Assembly: GCF_030272615.1 (NCBI RefSeq) | Contig: NC_081411.1 | Location: 45,463,517-45,527,516, forward strand | DNA length: 64,000 nt | Direction of reading: 5' to 3' | From: Cryptomeria japonica | Lineage: Eukaryota > Streptophyta > Pinopsida > Cupressales > Cupressaceae | Shown here: one piece after another, positions 23,149-36,503 of the stretch | Numbering within the stretch: position 1 is the first letter of the stretch | Layout of the letters: the number at the start of each line of letters is the position of its first letter | Made by a program: the position numbers and the translations under genes | Notes under the pieces: generated by a model | What the model saw: only the letters and a program-made list of their open reading frames with translations | What the model was told of the DNA's origin: nothing | The model's database searches: none

Positions 23149-23927
23149 TGATACTACTGCAGATAGTGTGTGTATACAAATGGGGTCTGCACATGTAGAA
23201 AGGCCAGCTGCCTTGAGCTCATTGCTCAATCACAAGATGGGAGTCACACTGAATACAATTGGATGATTAAATCCAATGATAATGTACTGCTCAACGTAGC
23301 ATCTCCAATGTTTGATTCAGTACCGATTAAGCTCTGATTATCTCCTTCAAACCTTCCTTGAACCTTCTCTATGGTTTGCTCATATGATCTTTAATATTCG
23401 CACATACCATGTGACAATACCATAACCTTACATGTCTATATTGATCTCTCAATTGAGATCTTACATATATACAAAAGCCTAAGACCAAATGTGTAGGTCA
23501 ACTCACTAAGAATATTACAATAAAATCAATTACAACAAGTCAAGATGGGATGCATCATGTCACCTCAATGTAATTACAACAATACCAATTGATTAAATCA
23601 TCTCCATAATGTGTCATGCTGATCTAGAATAGATAATGCATGTCAGTCCATAACCTAGACCAATTTTCCGATAACAACAAATATGTCAACCCGATTAGAC
23701 CAATAACCAAATCACCAAAACCAAGTGTCCAAACCATGTCTTCGACATAACCTAGTGATCTCTAGATGATAACAAGTCATCCTTAGTGTCGGTGAATTAA
23801 ATACCGGTGAATGTGCATAAGTCACTGAACTTGTCGGTGAACATAACCAAAGATCTCCAGAAGGATAAGTGTTGGTAAGTGTTGACATCAATGACAAAAC
23901 CATTACAACATTTCCATAATACCAACA
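23149..23927 (-). repeat. 3' LTR of C, truncated at its outer end
   Basis: On the plus strand it matches 36536-37324 from GATGATACTACT to ATACCAACA. The terminal ~300 bp (homologous to 28433-28709) are missing and replaced directly by D's LTR. Confidence 0.8.
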
Positions 23928-24242
23928 ATCTCCCCCTTTGGCATTGATGGAGACACAAGATGGAAAACCATCTAAGTGCCAAAGTAGAAATGCCAGAAAC
24001 CAAAAGCCAACAATCTTCAGAATAGTTAACTACCAGAAATCAAAATACAAATGTAGAGATTAAAATTCCCTCCCCGAATGAGTAATCTCTCCCCAAAGGA
24101 TAATGTTTTTCCATAGATATCTCTCCCCCTTTGACATCAAATTTCAAGGCAATACAAATACCAGATACAACCAGTTTATAGAACTAATTACAAATACCAA
24201 CTGTTACTCCAACTACTCCCCCTAAGAACTAGCTCTCCTTCA
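23928..24242 (-). promoter_or_regulatory. Polypurine tracts and 3' non-coding region of C
   Basis: TCTCCCCCTTTGG at 23930-23942 is the reverse complement of the functional tract next to the LTR. Similar tracts lie near 24121-24132 (CTCCCCCTTTGAC) and 24216-24225 (CTCCCCCTAAG). No coding signal. Confidence 0.7.
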
Positions 24243-27200
24243 TCAAAGCGGGAAAAAAGTTTCTTTGTGAATTCTACCAGTTTGATGCTCTCTGAGATAT
24301 TCAAAAGTTTCCTTAGGCAAAGGCTTATTAAAGATATCTACAATTTTCTCTTTAGTATTCACATAAACCAATCTCATTTCTTTTGCTTCAACATTTTCTT
24401 TTAGAAAATTGTATTTGATAGAAACATGTTTAGTTTTAGAGTGAAATACCAGATTCTTAGACATATCAATTGCTGCTGAATTACCACAATAGATGATTAT
24501 AGGTTCTTTGCATTTTACCTTTATGTCCTTCAACATTTTCTTAATCCATAATACCTGAGTATAATTAGTTGTTGCTGCAATATATTTTGATTCTGCTGTT
24601 GATAATGATGTGCAATTTTGTTTCTTGCTCAACCATGAAATCAATCTGCTACCAAGAAAGAATGCCCCACCGGTGGTGCTCTTTCTATCATCTACATCTC
24701 CTACCCAATTTGCATCGGTCCATGCTCATAAATCAAAATTTTCATCTTTAGGATACCATAGACCAAGATTTGTTGTGCCTTGTAAATACCAAAAAATTCT
24801 TTTCACTACTAATTCATGATTTTCTCTAGGATTACTCTAAAATCTTGAAACAATACATACTACATTCATTATATCAGGTCTTGTTTGTGTCAGATACAAT
24901 AAACCTCCAATCATAGATTTGTATCTTGTCAAATTGATAGGAACTGAGTCATCCTTCAATGACAGTTTATCATTTATATCTATAGGAGTACTTATCGGTT
25001 TAGAGTTTTCCATGCCAAATTTCTTCAGTAATTCCTTCAAGTACTTTGATTTACATATGAAAATACCTTTATTAGTCTATAAAATCTACAATCCTAAAAG
25101 GAATTTTATCTCCCCAATCATTGACATTTCAAATTCTTCCTCCATCTTATTAGAAAAGTCTTTACACAATCCATCTTCTCCTCCAAAAATGATGTCATCA
25201 ACAAAAACTTCAATAACAAAAATGTCTTCATTAGTCACTTTGAAATATAAGTTTTTGTCATCATTAGCTTTAGTGTAACCAAGCTTCAAAAGATATTTGT
25301 CCAATCTAGCATACCAATCTCTAGGAGCTTGCTTCAATCCATATAAAGCTTTCCTTAATCTGCAAACCATATCTTTATCATTTGTCAATGAAAATGCATT
25401 AGGTTTTTCAATGTAAACTTCCTCTTCAAGATCACCATTAAAAAATGCACATTTAGCATCCATTTGATATACTTTGTAGTTCTTGTGTGCTGCAAATGCA
25501 AGAAATAATCTGACTGCCTCAATTCTAGCTATCGGTACAAAGGTTTCAGTGTAATCAATTCCCTCTTTCTGTGAATATCCTTTACACACTAATCTTTCTT
25601 TGTTTCTGATTACCTTACCATCTTTATTGAGTTTATTTTTGAATACCATTTAGTTCCAATTACACTTTTATTTTAGGTTGGGGAACCAATGTCCATGTAT
25701 TGTTCTTTTCAATTTGTTCCAATTCATCTTCCATAGCTTTAATCCAATGTTTATCTTCACATGCCTCAATGACAGATGCTGGTTCAATTTGAGAAATTAA
25801 AAATACCTCTTCATTTTCCAATAATCCTCTTGTCATAACTCCTTGATACTTATTCCCAATTATCCAACTTTCAGAGTGATTTAGTCCTACATACTTGGGT
25901 GTGTTCACTTGCTGTTGTTCTTCAGTCATTGTGGAATTTTCTAATGATGTTGGTGTGACTGGATCAAAATTTTATACTAGTGCACTTTGTAAAGGTTCAT
26001 TTGTGATTATTTCAACTGCCAGTTCAGAATCCATAGACCTTGAATTTCTTCTAAAGTGTTCATCTATCTTCACATTTGCACTCTCAATGATTTTCTGCAA
26101 TCTTTTATTAAAACATCTATATACTTTTCTCTTAGATGAATAACCAAGAAATATTCCTTCATCACTTCTAGGATCAAACCAATATACTCATCTCTCCTAA
26201 TGTAACATTTGCTTCCAAATATTCTGAAGTACTTAAGAGTAGGAATATTACCAAACCATAATTCATCGGGTGTCTTATCAGTTTCACCTTTGATGTGAAC
26301 TCTGTTCAAAGTGTAAACTGTTGTATTTACTACTTCTCTCCAATATACATGAGGTATATTTACTTTTGATATTATGCTTATAGCTGCATCCAGAATAGTT
26401 TTGTTCTTCTTTTCCACAACTCCATTTTGCTGAGCTGTCCGGGGTGCTGATAGTTGTCTTCTAATTCCATTCACTTCATAAAATGTATTGAACTCCTTAG
26501 ATGTAAATTCACCTCCTTGATCTGATCTTAAACATTTGATTTTCTTACCAGTTTCATTCTTACAAGTGCCTTGAATAATTTGAATTCCCAAGAGCTTCTC
26601 ATTTCTCCCTGAGAAAAGTAACCCAACACATTCTAGAATAATCATCAATAATTAGTATAAAGTATCTATCTCCCTATAGGCTTCTTGTTCTTGTCGGACC
26701 ACATAAGTCAGTATGAATTAAATCAAGGACATCATTGGTTTTCTCAGAAATACTCTTAAAAGTTGTTCTAACTTACTTTCCCATTTGACATTCCTTACAT
26801 ACCGGATTATGAGGATTTACAATCTTAGGTAAATCCTTTACTGCCTTAGATGAACTAATCTTTACAATGCAATCAAAATTCACATGACAGAGTCTTTTAT
26901 GCCATAACCAACTTTCATAAATATGTGCAATCAAGCATATTTTTTCATTGTTATTCAAATGAAAGATATTGCCTCTAGTCTGGTTACCGGTTGCAATCTC
27001 CAAACCAGTTATATTCATGATTTTGCATTTACCATTCTTGAATTTTAGCTGAAACCCTTTTTCAACTAATTGACCAACACTCAAAAGATTATACTTCAAA
27101 CCTTCAACATAATAGACGTTGTCAGTATTGTGCTTACCATCAAAAGATATAGTGCCTTTTCCTCGGATTAGACAAGCTTTGTGATCTCTAAATCTTACTA

Positions 27201-28375
27201 GACCTCCATTATATTCCTAAAAAGATAAGAATTTAGTTTTTCTTACCAGTCATATGATGTGAACATCCGAAATCTATAATCCATTCATCATTTTCTTCAA
27301 TTTTAGCTTCCAGGGCCTGCTCTACCAGTGGAATAGTAGGTTTCAGTTGATCTTTTGTTATTGCAACAAAATCCCATCCATTGTCTATCGGTTCTTCATC
27401 AAAATCATCAGTAACTCCTTCGTCAGCATAATAACATGATTTGTCTCTATTCTTCTTAAATTTGTATCTCTGATATTCAGGATTAGGCTTATATATTCTC
27501 TTAGCTTCTTCTCTCAATCTTGCATGTCTATTAGGACATCTAGATGCCATATGACCAATTTTATTGCAGTTAAAACATTTAAAGGGTGCTTTACCTTCAT
27601 ACTTACTTCCAACAGGACCTTTAGGTATTTTCCTTGCATTTTCCCTTCTGATGTCTTCAAGTTCTCTTGCATAAAGTGTTTTCCAATCAGATTTAGTAGC
27701 TGATGATAAAGATGCTGCAGATGATGATGCTTTGAAGGCTAAATATGTCTTAATTGTAGCAACATGATGAAATTCCTCAAGCTTAAATGCTGAAATTTTT
27801 CCAACCAAGGTATCTCTAGATACTGTTGTATTAGGCATAGTTCTTAACTCATTAATAGTAGTTACTTTCATTTTGTATGCTGGTGGAAATGCTCTCAAAA
27901 ATTTAGAAACAATTTCATCTTCACTTAAGGAACCTTCATAGCATTGTATTCCCAAAACAATTTCATTAACCCTTTCCATAAAAGCAAATATTATTTCATC
28001 TTCTTCCATTTTCAGATTTTCATACTTGACCCGGAAGCACTCCAGTTTTGCAATTTTGACAATGGTATCTTCTTCATTCAATGTCTCTAATTTATTCCAA
28101 ATGGATTTAGCAGTAGATTGGTCTGATAATCCCATGATTTGCTGATCTGAGAAGGCGCTCAAAAGTGCTTCTCTTGCTTTGCAATCATTCTCTTGATCCT
28201 TACCCAATGTAGGTGGATTAGGTTGAATCTGTGTAGGACCAACATAGCCATTCTTTATCACATCCCATATGTCTCTTCCAATGCAGTTCAGATGTGTCTC
28301 CATTCTGATCTTCCATATACCATAGTTAGTTCAATCAAGTTTGAGACTGTCCTTCTTGAAAAAGTTAGTTGCCAT
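24243..28375 (-). pseudogene. gag-pol of copia element C
   Basis: Translation starts at 28375 (MATNFFKKDSL). Gag runs to ~27236 with the zinc knuckle CFNCNKIGHMASRC near 27536-27577. The protease reads IDFGCSHHM (~27250-27280), so the catalytic DSG has become DFG. A frame change follows. The pre-integrase region is 26773-27200. Integrase has its three acidic positions at HTDLCGP (~26700), RSDQGGEF (~26515) and NGVVEKKN (~26415). RT has FVDD at 25194-25205 and RNase H covers ~24600-24400, followed by the copia C-terminus DIFNKPLPKE. Stops include a TGA near codon 15 and a TAA just after CQMGK. This is the best-preserved copia pol here and a candidate relative of the helper that moved elements 1 and 2. 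Confidence 0.85.
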
Positions 28376-28417
28376 AGAATCTCCTCAAGTAGTTAAACTT
28401 CTACAAAAAGAGGACTT

Positions 28418-28430
28418 AGCTTTGATACCA
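28418..28430 (-). promoter_or_regulatory. Primer binding site of C
   Basis: On the minus strand TGGTATCAAAGCT, close to the tRNA-Met site, two bases after the LTR end CCTAACA. Confidence 0.85.
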
Positions 28431-28432
28431 AT

Positions 28433-28709
28433 TGTTAGGACCTAAAGGCAACTAAGAGGGGGGGGTGAATCAGTTGTCAAATAATTTCATCCAAATATAA
28501 CATAATCAAACTTGATACTTAATAATGGTAAACAGATTAACAATTAATATCAATACCAGTGAAACTTAATGCATGAAATGGAAAGAGAAACAACATCCAC
28601 AACATATAACACAAAGATTTGTATGTGGAAACCCTATAAGGGGAAAAACCATGATGGGAAACCTTACCCATAATCAGATCTTACTACTGTAGATAGTATA
28701 GGGGGAAAA
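28433..28709 (-). repeat. 5' LTR of C, inner piece
   Basis: It runs from the primer-side end (TGTTAGGACC on plus) to the gypsy G insertion. It includes the C-rich tail (as a G run near 28456-28464) and the GGTTTTTCC block (plus 28623-28662). Confidence 0.8.
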
Positions 28710-30228
28710 TGATGGGAATGGGTATGGGATAGACTAGCCTAGTCTTTGCTCTTTGATCCTCTTGTTGGATCACCAGGTGTTCCAATCACACCCTAGGGTC
28801 TCTAGGACTTCCTTTGCTTCTGGAATCAACTAACCTTTCCCAATCCACCCACCAACAACTTGTAGTACTTCTCCTAAGGTCTCACCTACTCATGAGATTC
28901 AAAAAAACCCTTACTTAGGCAAATAAGGGTTTGGCTTCTCCTACACCTTCTTAGGTCGTAGCAAGGGTAGGATAGCTCTTAGACATAGTTTTCCATCCAT
29001 TCATGTGTCCTCATGAGATTAAGACCTTCCTATTTGTTACCAATCTCGCTATTTTGCTTCTTTCCTACAAAATAGGGCTACAAGGAAAGTGCCCAATTAG
29101 GCCTCCATTTCGGACTTTTAGGGCTCCCTCTTGCAAACGATGACCAAAATTGTGAAACTCCCCAAAAAGACTGATGTTCAATTGGAAAAATCTCAAATAT
29201 TTTCCAGGTTTTGGGCCTCCAAGTGTCCATACACTGCCCTAGGTGAATTTTGGGGTTTTTAAGGGTTTTCAAGAGGGTTTTTTTGGGTCTATCAGGGTCA
29301 CCAATGATGCTCCACACACCCCTCTACAACTCCTCCAAAGGGTGCATCCTCCTCTGACCTTCCTTGCTCTCACGGACCTCTGCAACTAAGCCCTTCCTAG
29401 CTGGGCACTGTCAAGTCTCGCCTAGGAGTGGGTCTTTGGATGGCTTCCCTACATCTTCAAGGGCCCTGCTTTCTCTAAGGTAATGTACAAGGTTTTCACT
29501 CCTATTCCCCATGGTTTCATGGTGATTCCACAATGGGGATAGGAGTTGTCAACCCATTTCCTCAAGACAGTCCAAAACTGGACAGTGAGGAACAAGTTTA
29601 CAAAATATTTACAAACACACAACACCTGCAAAACAAAACCTAATTTAAATGCTGAAAATGAAGGTGTGTACACCATACAAGACTCTCAACACACTTTGTC
29701 TTGAATATCAATCCATTAATAATTCTTCATTGCTCCATTTTTGTTGACTGGCAACAAAAACACAGTCACAGTCAAGGAGTTTTTCCTTAGGCTGTACAAT
29801 CTCACACCCCCCAACCCATCATTTTAGGGTTTGGAACAATATGTGGCATCCTTTCCTTGGTTTGTGTGCCAAAATTAGGGTTCTCCACACTAAACTAAGG
29901 TTTTTGACCCTTTAGGTCAAAAAAGTTGCTTGACAACTTTGAAAAGTTGTCATGCAACTTTTGCAACTTTCTCAATGTTGCTTTTCTTGACTCCTAGGCC
30001 TACATTGGGCTATCTTATGGACACCACCATGCTAAGAAGGACTCCAAACACATCAAAGGCACACATACCCTCTCCTCCACAAGAAAACTCAACCTAGACT
30101 TATGAACGTAGGACCTAAAGAAGACCAATGAACTCATGGCTCTTATTACATTTAAAATGGCTTCTTAAAGAAGCAAGAACACAACAAAATCAAATGGTGG
30201 GAGCCCTTTGAAGGCTGCTCCTACACCA
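28710..30228 (-). repeat. 3' LTR of G
   Basis: 1519 bp. Relative to the 5' LTR it lacks ~60 bp (5' copy 35492-35555), which explains most of the length difference. It abuts the polypurine tract at 30229-30245 (minus: GTTGTAGAGGGGGAGTG). Confidence 0.88.
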
Positions 30229-30245
30229 CACTCCCCCTCTACAAC
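30229..30245 (-). promoter_or_regulatory. Polypurine tract of G
   Basis: Minus strand GTTGTAGAGGGGGAGTG immediately before the LTR start TGGTGTAGG, just past the pol stop at 30249. Confidence 0.75.
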
Positions 30246-30248
30246 AAA

Positions 30249-33200
30249 CTAAGGAACTAGGGGAGTGAGAAGAGCCGGATCAATGCCAAGCTTCTTGAAC
30301 CTACTCTCTTCAACCCAAGTAACTTTAGACATAGGTTGACCTGCCCACTTCACCAAGTGCTCCATGTAGAATTGGTGTCTAGTAGACTTCTTCACCCTTG
30401 ACTCCAAGATCTCCTGTACTATGGGCTACTTCACTTGAGGTAAGGCATTCACATCCAAGTCTTGCAGTACCTTGGCTTGATTCTCAGTCTGCCCTGCTAT
30501 TTCACCCTTGTACATTATCGGATCAGCAACATTGAAGACTGGTGATATCACCAAATCTGAAGGAAGATCCACTTTGTAGGCATTCTCACCATATTTGGAT
30601 AGAATTCTACAAGGTCCTACCCTCTTCATTTGCAGTTTGGTAGGCTTGCCACTTTACATTCTAGCTTTCCTTAGATGGACCATCACATAGTCACCCACTT
30701 TGAATTGAACTTCTCTCCTTTTCTCATCCACTTTAGCTTTCGATTTTTGAGTAGACTCTAGGATTTCTCTCTTGACCTGCTCTTGGACTTCCTTGATGGT
30801 TTGAGTGAAGTCCTTTGCTTGCCCACTCTTCATCTCCATGGAACCAAGTTCTCTTAGTTCACATACTCCTCTTGGATGTCTGCCATAGACAACCTCAAAA
30901 GGACTCCTTCCAGTGGTCCTATTTACACTATCATTGTAGGCATACTCCACTTGTGGAATGACTAGATCCCATGTCTACCCATACTCCTTGGTTAGACACC
31001 TCAACAAGTTGCCTAACACCCTATTAATGACTTCAGTTTGACCATCAGTTTGTGGATGGTAAGCTGAGCTAAATGATAAATTAGTTCCTAGTCTCCTCCA
31101 CAAGGTTTGCCAAAAATGGCCCATGAACTTGCTATCCCTATCTGAAACAATACTTAATGGGAGTCCATTAATTCTCACAATCTCCTTAAAGAAGAGATGT
31201 GCAACATAGCTGGCATCATGAGTAGTTTTACATGGAATAAAATGGCTCATCTTAGAAAACCTGTCTACTACCACATAGATGCTATCCATACCTATCTTTG
31301 TCTTGGGGAGTCCTACCACAAAGTCCATGCTCACACACTCCCAGGGCCTATTTGGGACCGGTAATGGCTGATAAAGGCCTACATTGCTTGATCCTCCTTT
31401 GGCTCTTTGACACACACCACACTGCTCCACATACCTTTTCACATCCCTTGGCAACCTAGGCCAATAGTAGTACCTTTGTACTAGATCTAAAGTTTTATTA
31501 ATCCCAAAGTGTCCACTTAGAATACCATTATGTTTCTCTTGTATGAGATTTTCTCTCATGGATCCTCTAGGCACACATAACTGATTACCTTTGAACAAGA
31601 GACCACTTTGAAGAGTGTATTCTGCATACTCACCATGAAAATGATTCTCAAACTCCTTGCAGACCTTTTAGGCTGATGAGAAGTCTTCATCTTCTTCATA
31701 GAGATCCTTGAAACCTTCTATTCCTATGCTCTACAATTGTAACTCTTGGACAGTCAACAACTTCTTGCTTAAAGCATTTGCCACCTTGTTGAGTTGCCCC
31801 TTTTTATGCTTGATGGTAAAGGTAAAGGATTGGAGGTACTCCATCCACTTCAAATGTCTATTGCTAAGCTTCTCTTGAGTGTTAATGTAACTCAAAGCTT
31901 GGTTATCTGTGAACACCAAAAATTCCTTTGGGAGTAGGTAATGACTCCACTTCTTGAGAGACTAAACTAGTGCATATAACTCTAGATCATAGGTTGAATA
32001 CCTCTTGTTTACCTCATTAAGCTTCTCACTAAAAAATTCCATAGGTCTTCCCTCTTGACTCAATACACCCCCTACTACAATTCCACTTGCATCACACTCC
32101 AATGTGAATAACTTGTCAAAAGTAGGTAAGAGTAGGATGGGTTTTGTGGCTACTTCTTGCTTCAATAATTGGAATGCTTTATCAGCTTGTTTAGTCCATT
32201 TGAATTTAGTTTTAAGGCCTCCTTTTATGGTGTCAAGTATTGGTGCACATATGCCACTGAAGTTCCTCACAAACTTCCTATAGAATTGAGCTAAACCATG
32301 GAAACTCCTAACCTCAGTCCCTATTTTAGGGGCAAGCCAATTCAAGATAGCCTCCACTTTGCTTGGATCCATCTTCAAGGTTCCCTTAGACACCACAAAT
32401 CCCAAGTAGATCAGCTCTTGCTTCAAAAAGTCACACTTCTCTAAGTTGATTGCCAACTTCTCTTCATGCAACCTCTCTAGGACTAACCTCAAATGTTCTA
32501 GGTGCTCCTCTTTGGTTCTGTTATAGATGAGTATGTCATCTAAGTATGCCACCACAAATCTACCAATGAAGTCCTTTAACACCTCATTCATCAACCTCAT
32601 GATGGTGCTTGGGGCATTGGTGAGTCCAAATGACATCACAAGTCATTCATACAACCCTTCTGTGGTCTTAAAAGGGGTCTTCCACTCATCACCCTCCTTG
32701 ATCCTAATCTGATGATAACCACTTTTAAGATCCAACTTGGTAAAATACATGGCACCTCCTAAATAGTCCATCAAGTCCTTTGTTCTAGGAATAGGGAATC
32801 TGTACCTTATGGTGATCCTATTTATTGCCCTTGAATCAGTGCAAAGTCTCCACTTGCCTCCCTTCTTTGATGCTAGCACTACCGGGACTGTACATGAGCT
32901 GATGCTCTTATTGATCGGTCCTTGATCCAACAACTTCTGCACTTTCCTTGCCACCTCCTTGTTTTTATCAGGTGTGAGCTTATATGCAGCTTTATTGGGT
33001 AGGGATGCACTAGGAACAAAGTCTATTTGATGGCTTATTGACCTTCTTGGTGGAAGTGTTGTAGGTGCTCCATCACTCACTATGTCCTTATACTCTTGCA
33101 AGATTTGCTTCACCTCCTTGGGTACCTCTGTCTGCAACTTATCTTCCTCCTCCTTTGGCTTCACAAAGATGGCACATCTCACCATCTCCTTCTCATGTAG

Positions 33201-34752
33201 CAGGTGTAAGAACTTTTTACCAATATTTAGTAAGACACTAGGTGCTCTTGAGGTTCCCTCATCATTCTCTATCATTGACTGAATCTTAAAGGTCCTACTG
33301 TCCTTCTTGAAGGAAATGGAGTTCTCCTCTCCATCATGGATCACCTTCCTATCAAATTGCAAGGGCCTACCTAGCAATAGATGACAAGCATCCATGGGTA
33401 GCACATCACAAAGGATATTGTCCTTGTACCCTCCAATGGAAAACTCTACCCAAGTCTGTTTATTGACAAGCACACTCTGCTCTTGATTCAACCATGTCAC
33501 CTTGTAAGGGCTAGTGTGGGGTATCCTTGTGATTTTCAACTTCTTGGCTACCTCATCTGATATGATGTTATCAGTTGACCCTGAGTCAACTATCACCTTG
33601 CAAACTTTACCAAGGATCTTGCATCTCACCCTAAACAATGCTCTCCTATGCTTAGGTTCATCCTTAACTGGCTGTCTTATCAAGACTCTATTGAACATCA
33701 AATTTTCTCCAATCTCTAATTCAATATGGTCCACCTTTGGTCTCTTTCTGCTTGATGTGTCTTCATGGGCATAAGCACCCCTCTTTCCACTGTTTGATGA
33801 GGTAGGCTTGTCAGGGCATCTGTAGGGCGGGTGTCCCAATTGTCCACAATTGTAGCATTTCATGGTTGCAAAGTAGGAACTACTCCTGCTGGTACCTCTG
33901 CCCCTATTTGGACCTCCTTGTGCACCTCTACCTCGAGAACGACCTCCTCTAAGAGTGGTTTCATTGTTATGCTCAATCAACTTGGACTCTCCTTGATTCC
34001 TTTGCTCACTTGTCTTGCTTTGGTAACCACCTTGGTGATTCATTTGATCTCTACCTCTACCTCTACCGGTATTGTTGGAGTCTCCCTTCCTTTTGTTCCT
34101 CTCTTCCACCTTAGCAGCAAGTTGATGGCATTTTTGGACAGTGGTAGGGGTCCATAGGCTTATCTCCTCTTGAATGTTCCACTTTAGGCCACTTAGATAC
34201 CTAGCCACCTTGATGGATTCTTCTTCTTTAACTTTGGACCTAAGACAAAGCTTTTGAAACTCCTCTATGTAGGAGGCCACATCAAGATCTTTCTGCTTCA
34301 ATCCCTGTCTCTTCTTATGAAGTTTGACTTCATAATCCTCTGGCAAGTAGCTCTCTTTGATCTTACTCACCATGGCCTTCCAATTTGCAATAGGTAGTTT
34401 CCCCATGCTAATCCTCTCCTCTTACAAGTACTTCCACCATGTCAAGGCTACTCCCCTTAGTCTTGATTTGGCAAACACCTTCACACTAAAAGTGGTTCTC
34501 CATACCCTTAATCCATTCCATGACGGTGTCAATGTCCATCCTTCCACTGAAATGTGGCAATCCTTCAAAAGCTTTTGTATTCAAGGCATTGATAGCCTTT
34601 ACAAAAGGTTCTTCAATGATTAAGGGGTCTAGTTCAGGTATGATGTCATCAAGGTCTATAGTCTTCTTGCCTCTATCATGGTTGATTGAACCCCAAAGTT
34701 CATGTGCCCTCTGATCAACCACTTCTTGCAGCTTGTTCCTTATCTCACTCAT
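30249..34752 (-). pseudogene. gag-pol of gypsy element G
   Basis: Gag starts at 34752 (MSEIRNKLQEV) with a frame break near 34486-34410. The longest open piece spans 34406-32643. The zinc knuckle CYNCGQLGHPPYRC (~33816-33857) follows an RG-rich stretch. The protease keeps DSGSTDN (~33578). RT has YLDD at 32535-32546. RNase H covers ~32100-31740. Integrase has the C-C pair CGVCQRAKG, DFVVGLP, SDRDSKF and QTEVINR (31440-31010). The C-terminus near 30265-30420 (YMEHLVKWAG…VTWVEES) resembles a chromodomain, which in chromoviruses guides integration to chromatin. Interruptions include TAG at YE-stop-LVM, ALV-stop-SLKKW, LQL-stop-SIG and EYG-stop-TWD, where related sequences have Trp or Gln. Probably inactive through these few stops. 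Confidence 0.88.
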
Positions 34753-34885
34753 AGCATCTTCAAGGAGTCTATTTTTCTCCTTTTACTCTTCCACCTCCCT
34801 AGCCAGCTCTGCATTAGTGACCATTATGTTCTCCCCTACTGATTCACCAGAATATAGAGACATGCACAGTCCACCAAATCTTTAA

Positions 34886-34900
34886 CCCGCTCTGATACCA
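34886..34900 (-). promoter_or_regulatory. Primer binding site of G
   Basis: Minus strand TGGTATCAGAGCGGG, three bases after the LTR end CCCATCA. Initiator tRNA-Met is the expected primer. The leader to the Gag start at 34752 is short (~130 bp). Confidence 0.85.
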
Positions 34901-34903
34901 ATC

Positions 34904-36503
34904 TGATGGGAATGGGTATGGGATAGACTATCCTAGTCTATGCTCTTTGATCCTCTCCTTGGATCACCAAGTGTTCCAATCACACCCTAGGGTCTCTAGG
35001 ACTTCCTTTTCTTATGTAATCCCCTGACCTTTCCCAATCCACCCACCAACAACTTGTAGTACTTCTCCTAAGGTCTCACCTACTCATGAGATTCAAAAGA
35101 ACCCTTACTTAGGCAAATAAGGGTTTAGCTTCTCCTACACTTTCTTAGGTCCTAGCAAGGGTAGGACAAGTCTTAGACTTAGTTTTCCATCCATTCATGT
35201 GTCCCTAGGAGGTTTAGACCTTCCTATTTGTTACCAATCACACTATTTGGCTTCTTTCCTACAAAATAGGGCTACAAGGAAAGTGCCCAATTAGGCCTCC
35301 ATTCTGGACTTTTAGGGCTCCCTCTTGCAAACGATGACCAAAATTGTGAAACTCCCCAAAAGGATTAATATTCAATTGGAAAAAGCTCAAATATTTTCTA
35401 GGTTTTGGGCCTCCAAGTGTTTTTACACTGCCCTAGGTGAATTTTGGGGTTTTTAAGGGTTTTCAAGAGGGTTTTTTTGGGCTTGCCAGGGTCATAGTGA
35501 TGGTTTGGTGTTTTTACCACCTTGTCAAGATTGGTGGAGGCTCCTCCTTCTCACCAATGATTCTCCACACACCCCTCTACAACTCCTCCAAAGGGTGCAT
35601 CCTCCTCTGACCTTCCTTGCTCTCACGAACCTCTGCAACTCAACCCTTCCTAGTCGGGCACTGTCAAGTCTCACCTAGGAGTGGGTCTTTGGATGGCTTC
35701 CCTGCATCTTCAAGGGCCCCACTTTCTCTGAGCTAATGTATAGGGTCTGCACTCCTATTCCCCATGGTTTCATGGTTATTCCACAATGGGGATAGGAGTT
35801 GTCAACCCATTTCCACATGACAATCCAAAACTGGACAGTAAGGAAGAAGTTTACAAAATATTTACAAACACACAACACCTACAAAAAAAAACCTAATTTA
35901 AATGCTCAAAATGAAGGTGTGTACACCATACAAGACTCTCAACACACTTTGTCTTGAAGATAAATCCATTAACAATCCTTCATTGCTCCAGTTTTGTTGA
36001 CTGGCAACAAAAACACAGTCACAGTTAAGGAGTTTTTCCTTAGGCCGTACAATCTCACACCCCCCAACCCATCATTTTAGGGTTTGGAACAATATATGGA
36101 ATCCTTTCCTCAGTCTGTGTACCAAAATTAGGGTTCTCCACACTAAACTAAGGTTTTTGACCCTTTAGGTGGAAAAAGTTGCTTGACAACTTTGAAAAGT
36201 TGTCATGCAACTTTTGCAACTTTTTTGCAACTTTCTCAATGTTGCTTTTCCTAACTCCTAGGCCAACATTGGGATATCCTATGGACACCACCATGCTAAG
36301 AAGGACCCCAAACACATCAAAGGCACACATACCCTCTCCTGCACAAGAAAATTCAACCTAGAATTATGAACTAGGACCTAAACTAGGACCTAAAGAAGAC
36401 CAATGAGCTCATGGCTCTTATTACATTTACAATGGCTTCTTAAAGAAGCAAGAACACAACAGAATAAAATGGTGGGATCCCTTTGAAGGGTGCTCCTGCA
36501 CCA
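34904..36503 (-). repeat. 5' LTR of G
   Basis: 1600 bp. It is highly similar to the 3' LTR apart from the ~60-bp segment noted there and a small insertion near 36220. It ends on plus with CTGCACCA before GAAAC. Confidence 0.88.

Larger units (their letters stand above)
28710..36503 (-). mobile_element. Element G: minus-strand chromodomain-type Ty3/gypsy inserted in C's 5' LTR
   Basis: LTRs at 28710-30228 and 34904-36503, minus-strand ends TGGTG…CCCATCA. Flanks GAAAA (28705-28709) and GAAAC (36504-36508) agree at four of five bases. Gag, protease, RT, RNase H, integrase and a C-terminal chromodomain-like segment follow gypsy order. The pol frame is interrupted by a few stops, mostly TAG. It resembles gypsy H at 54619-63284 in protein but not in LTR. 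Confidence 0.88.
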
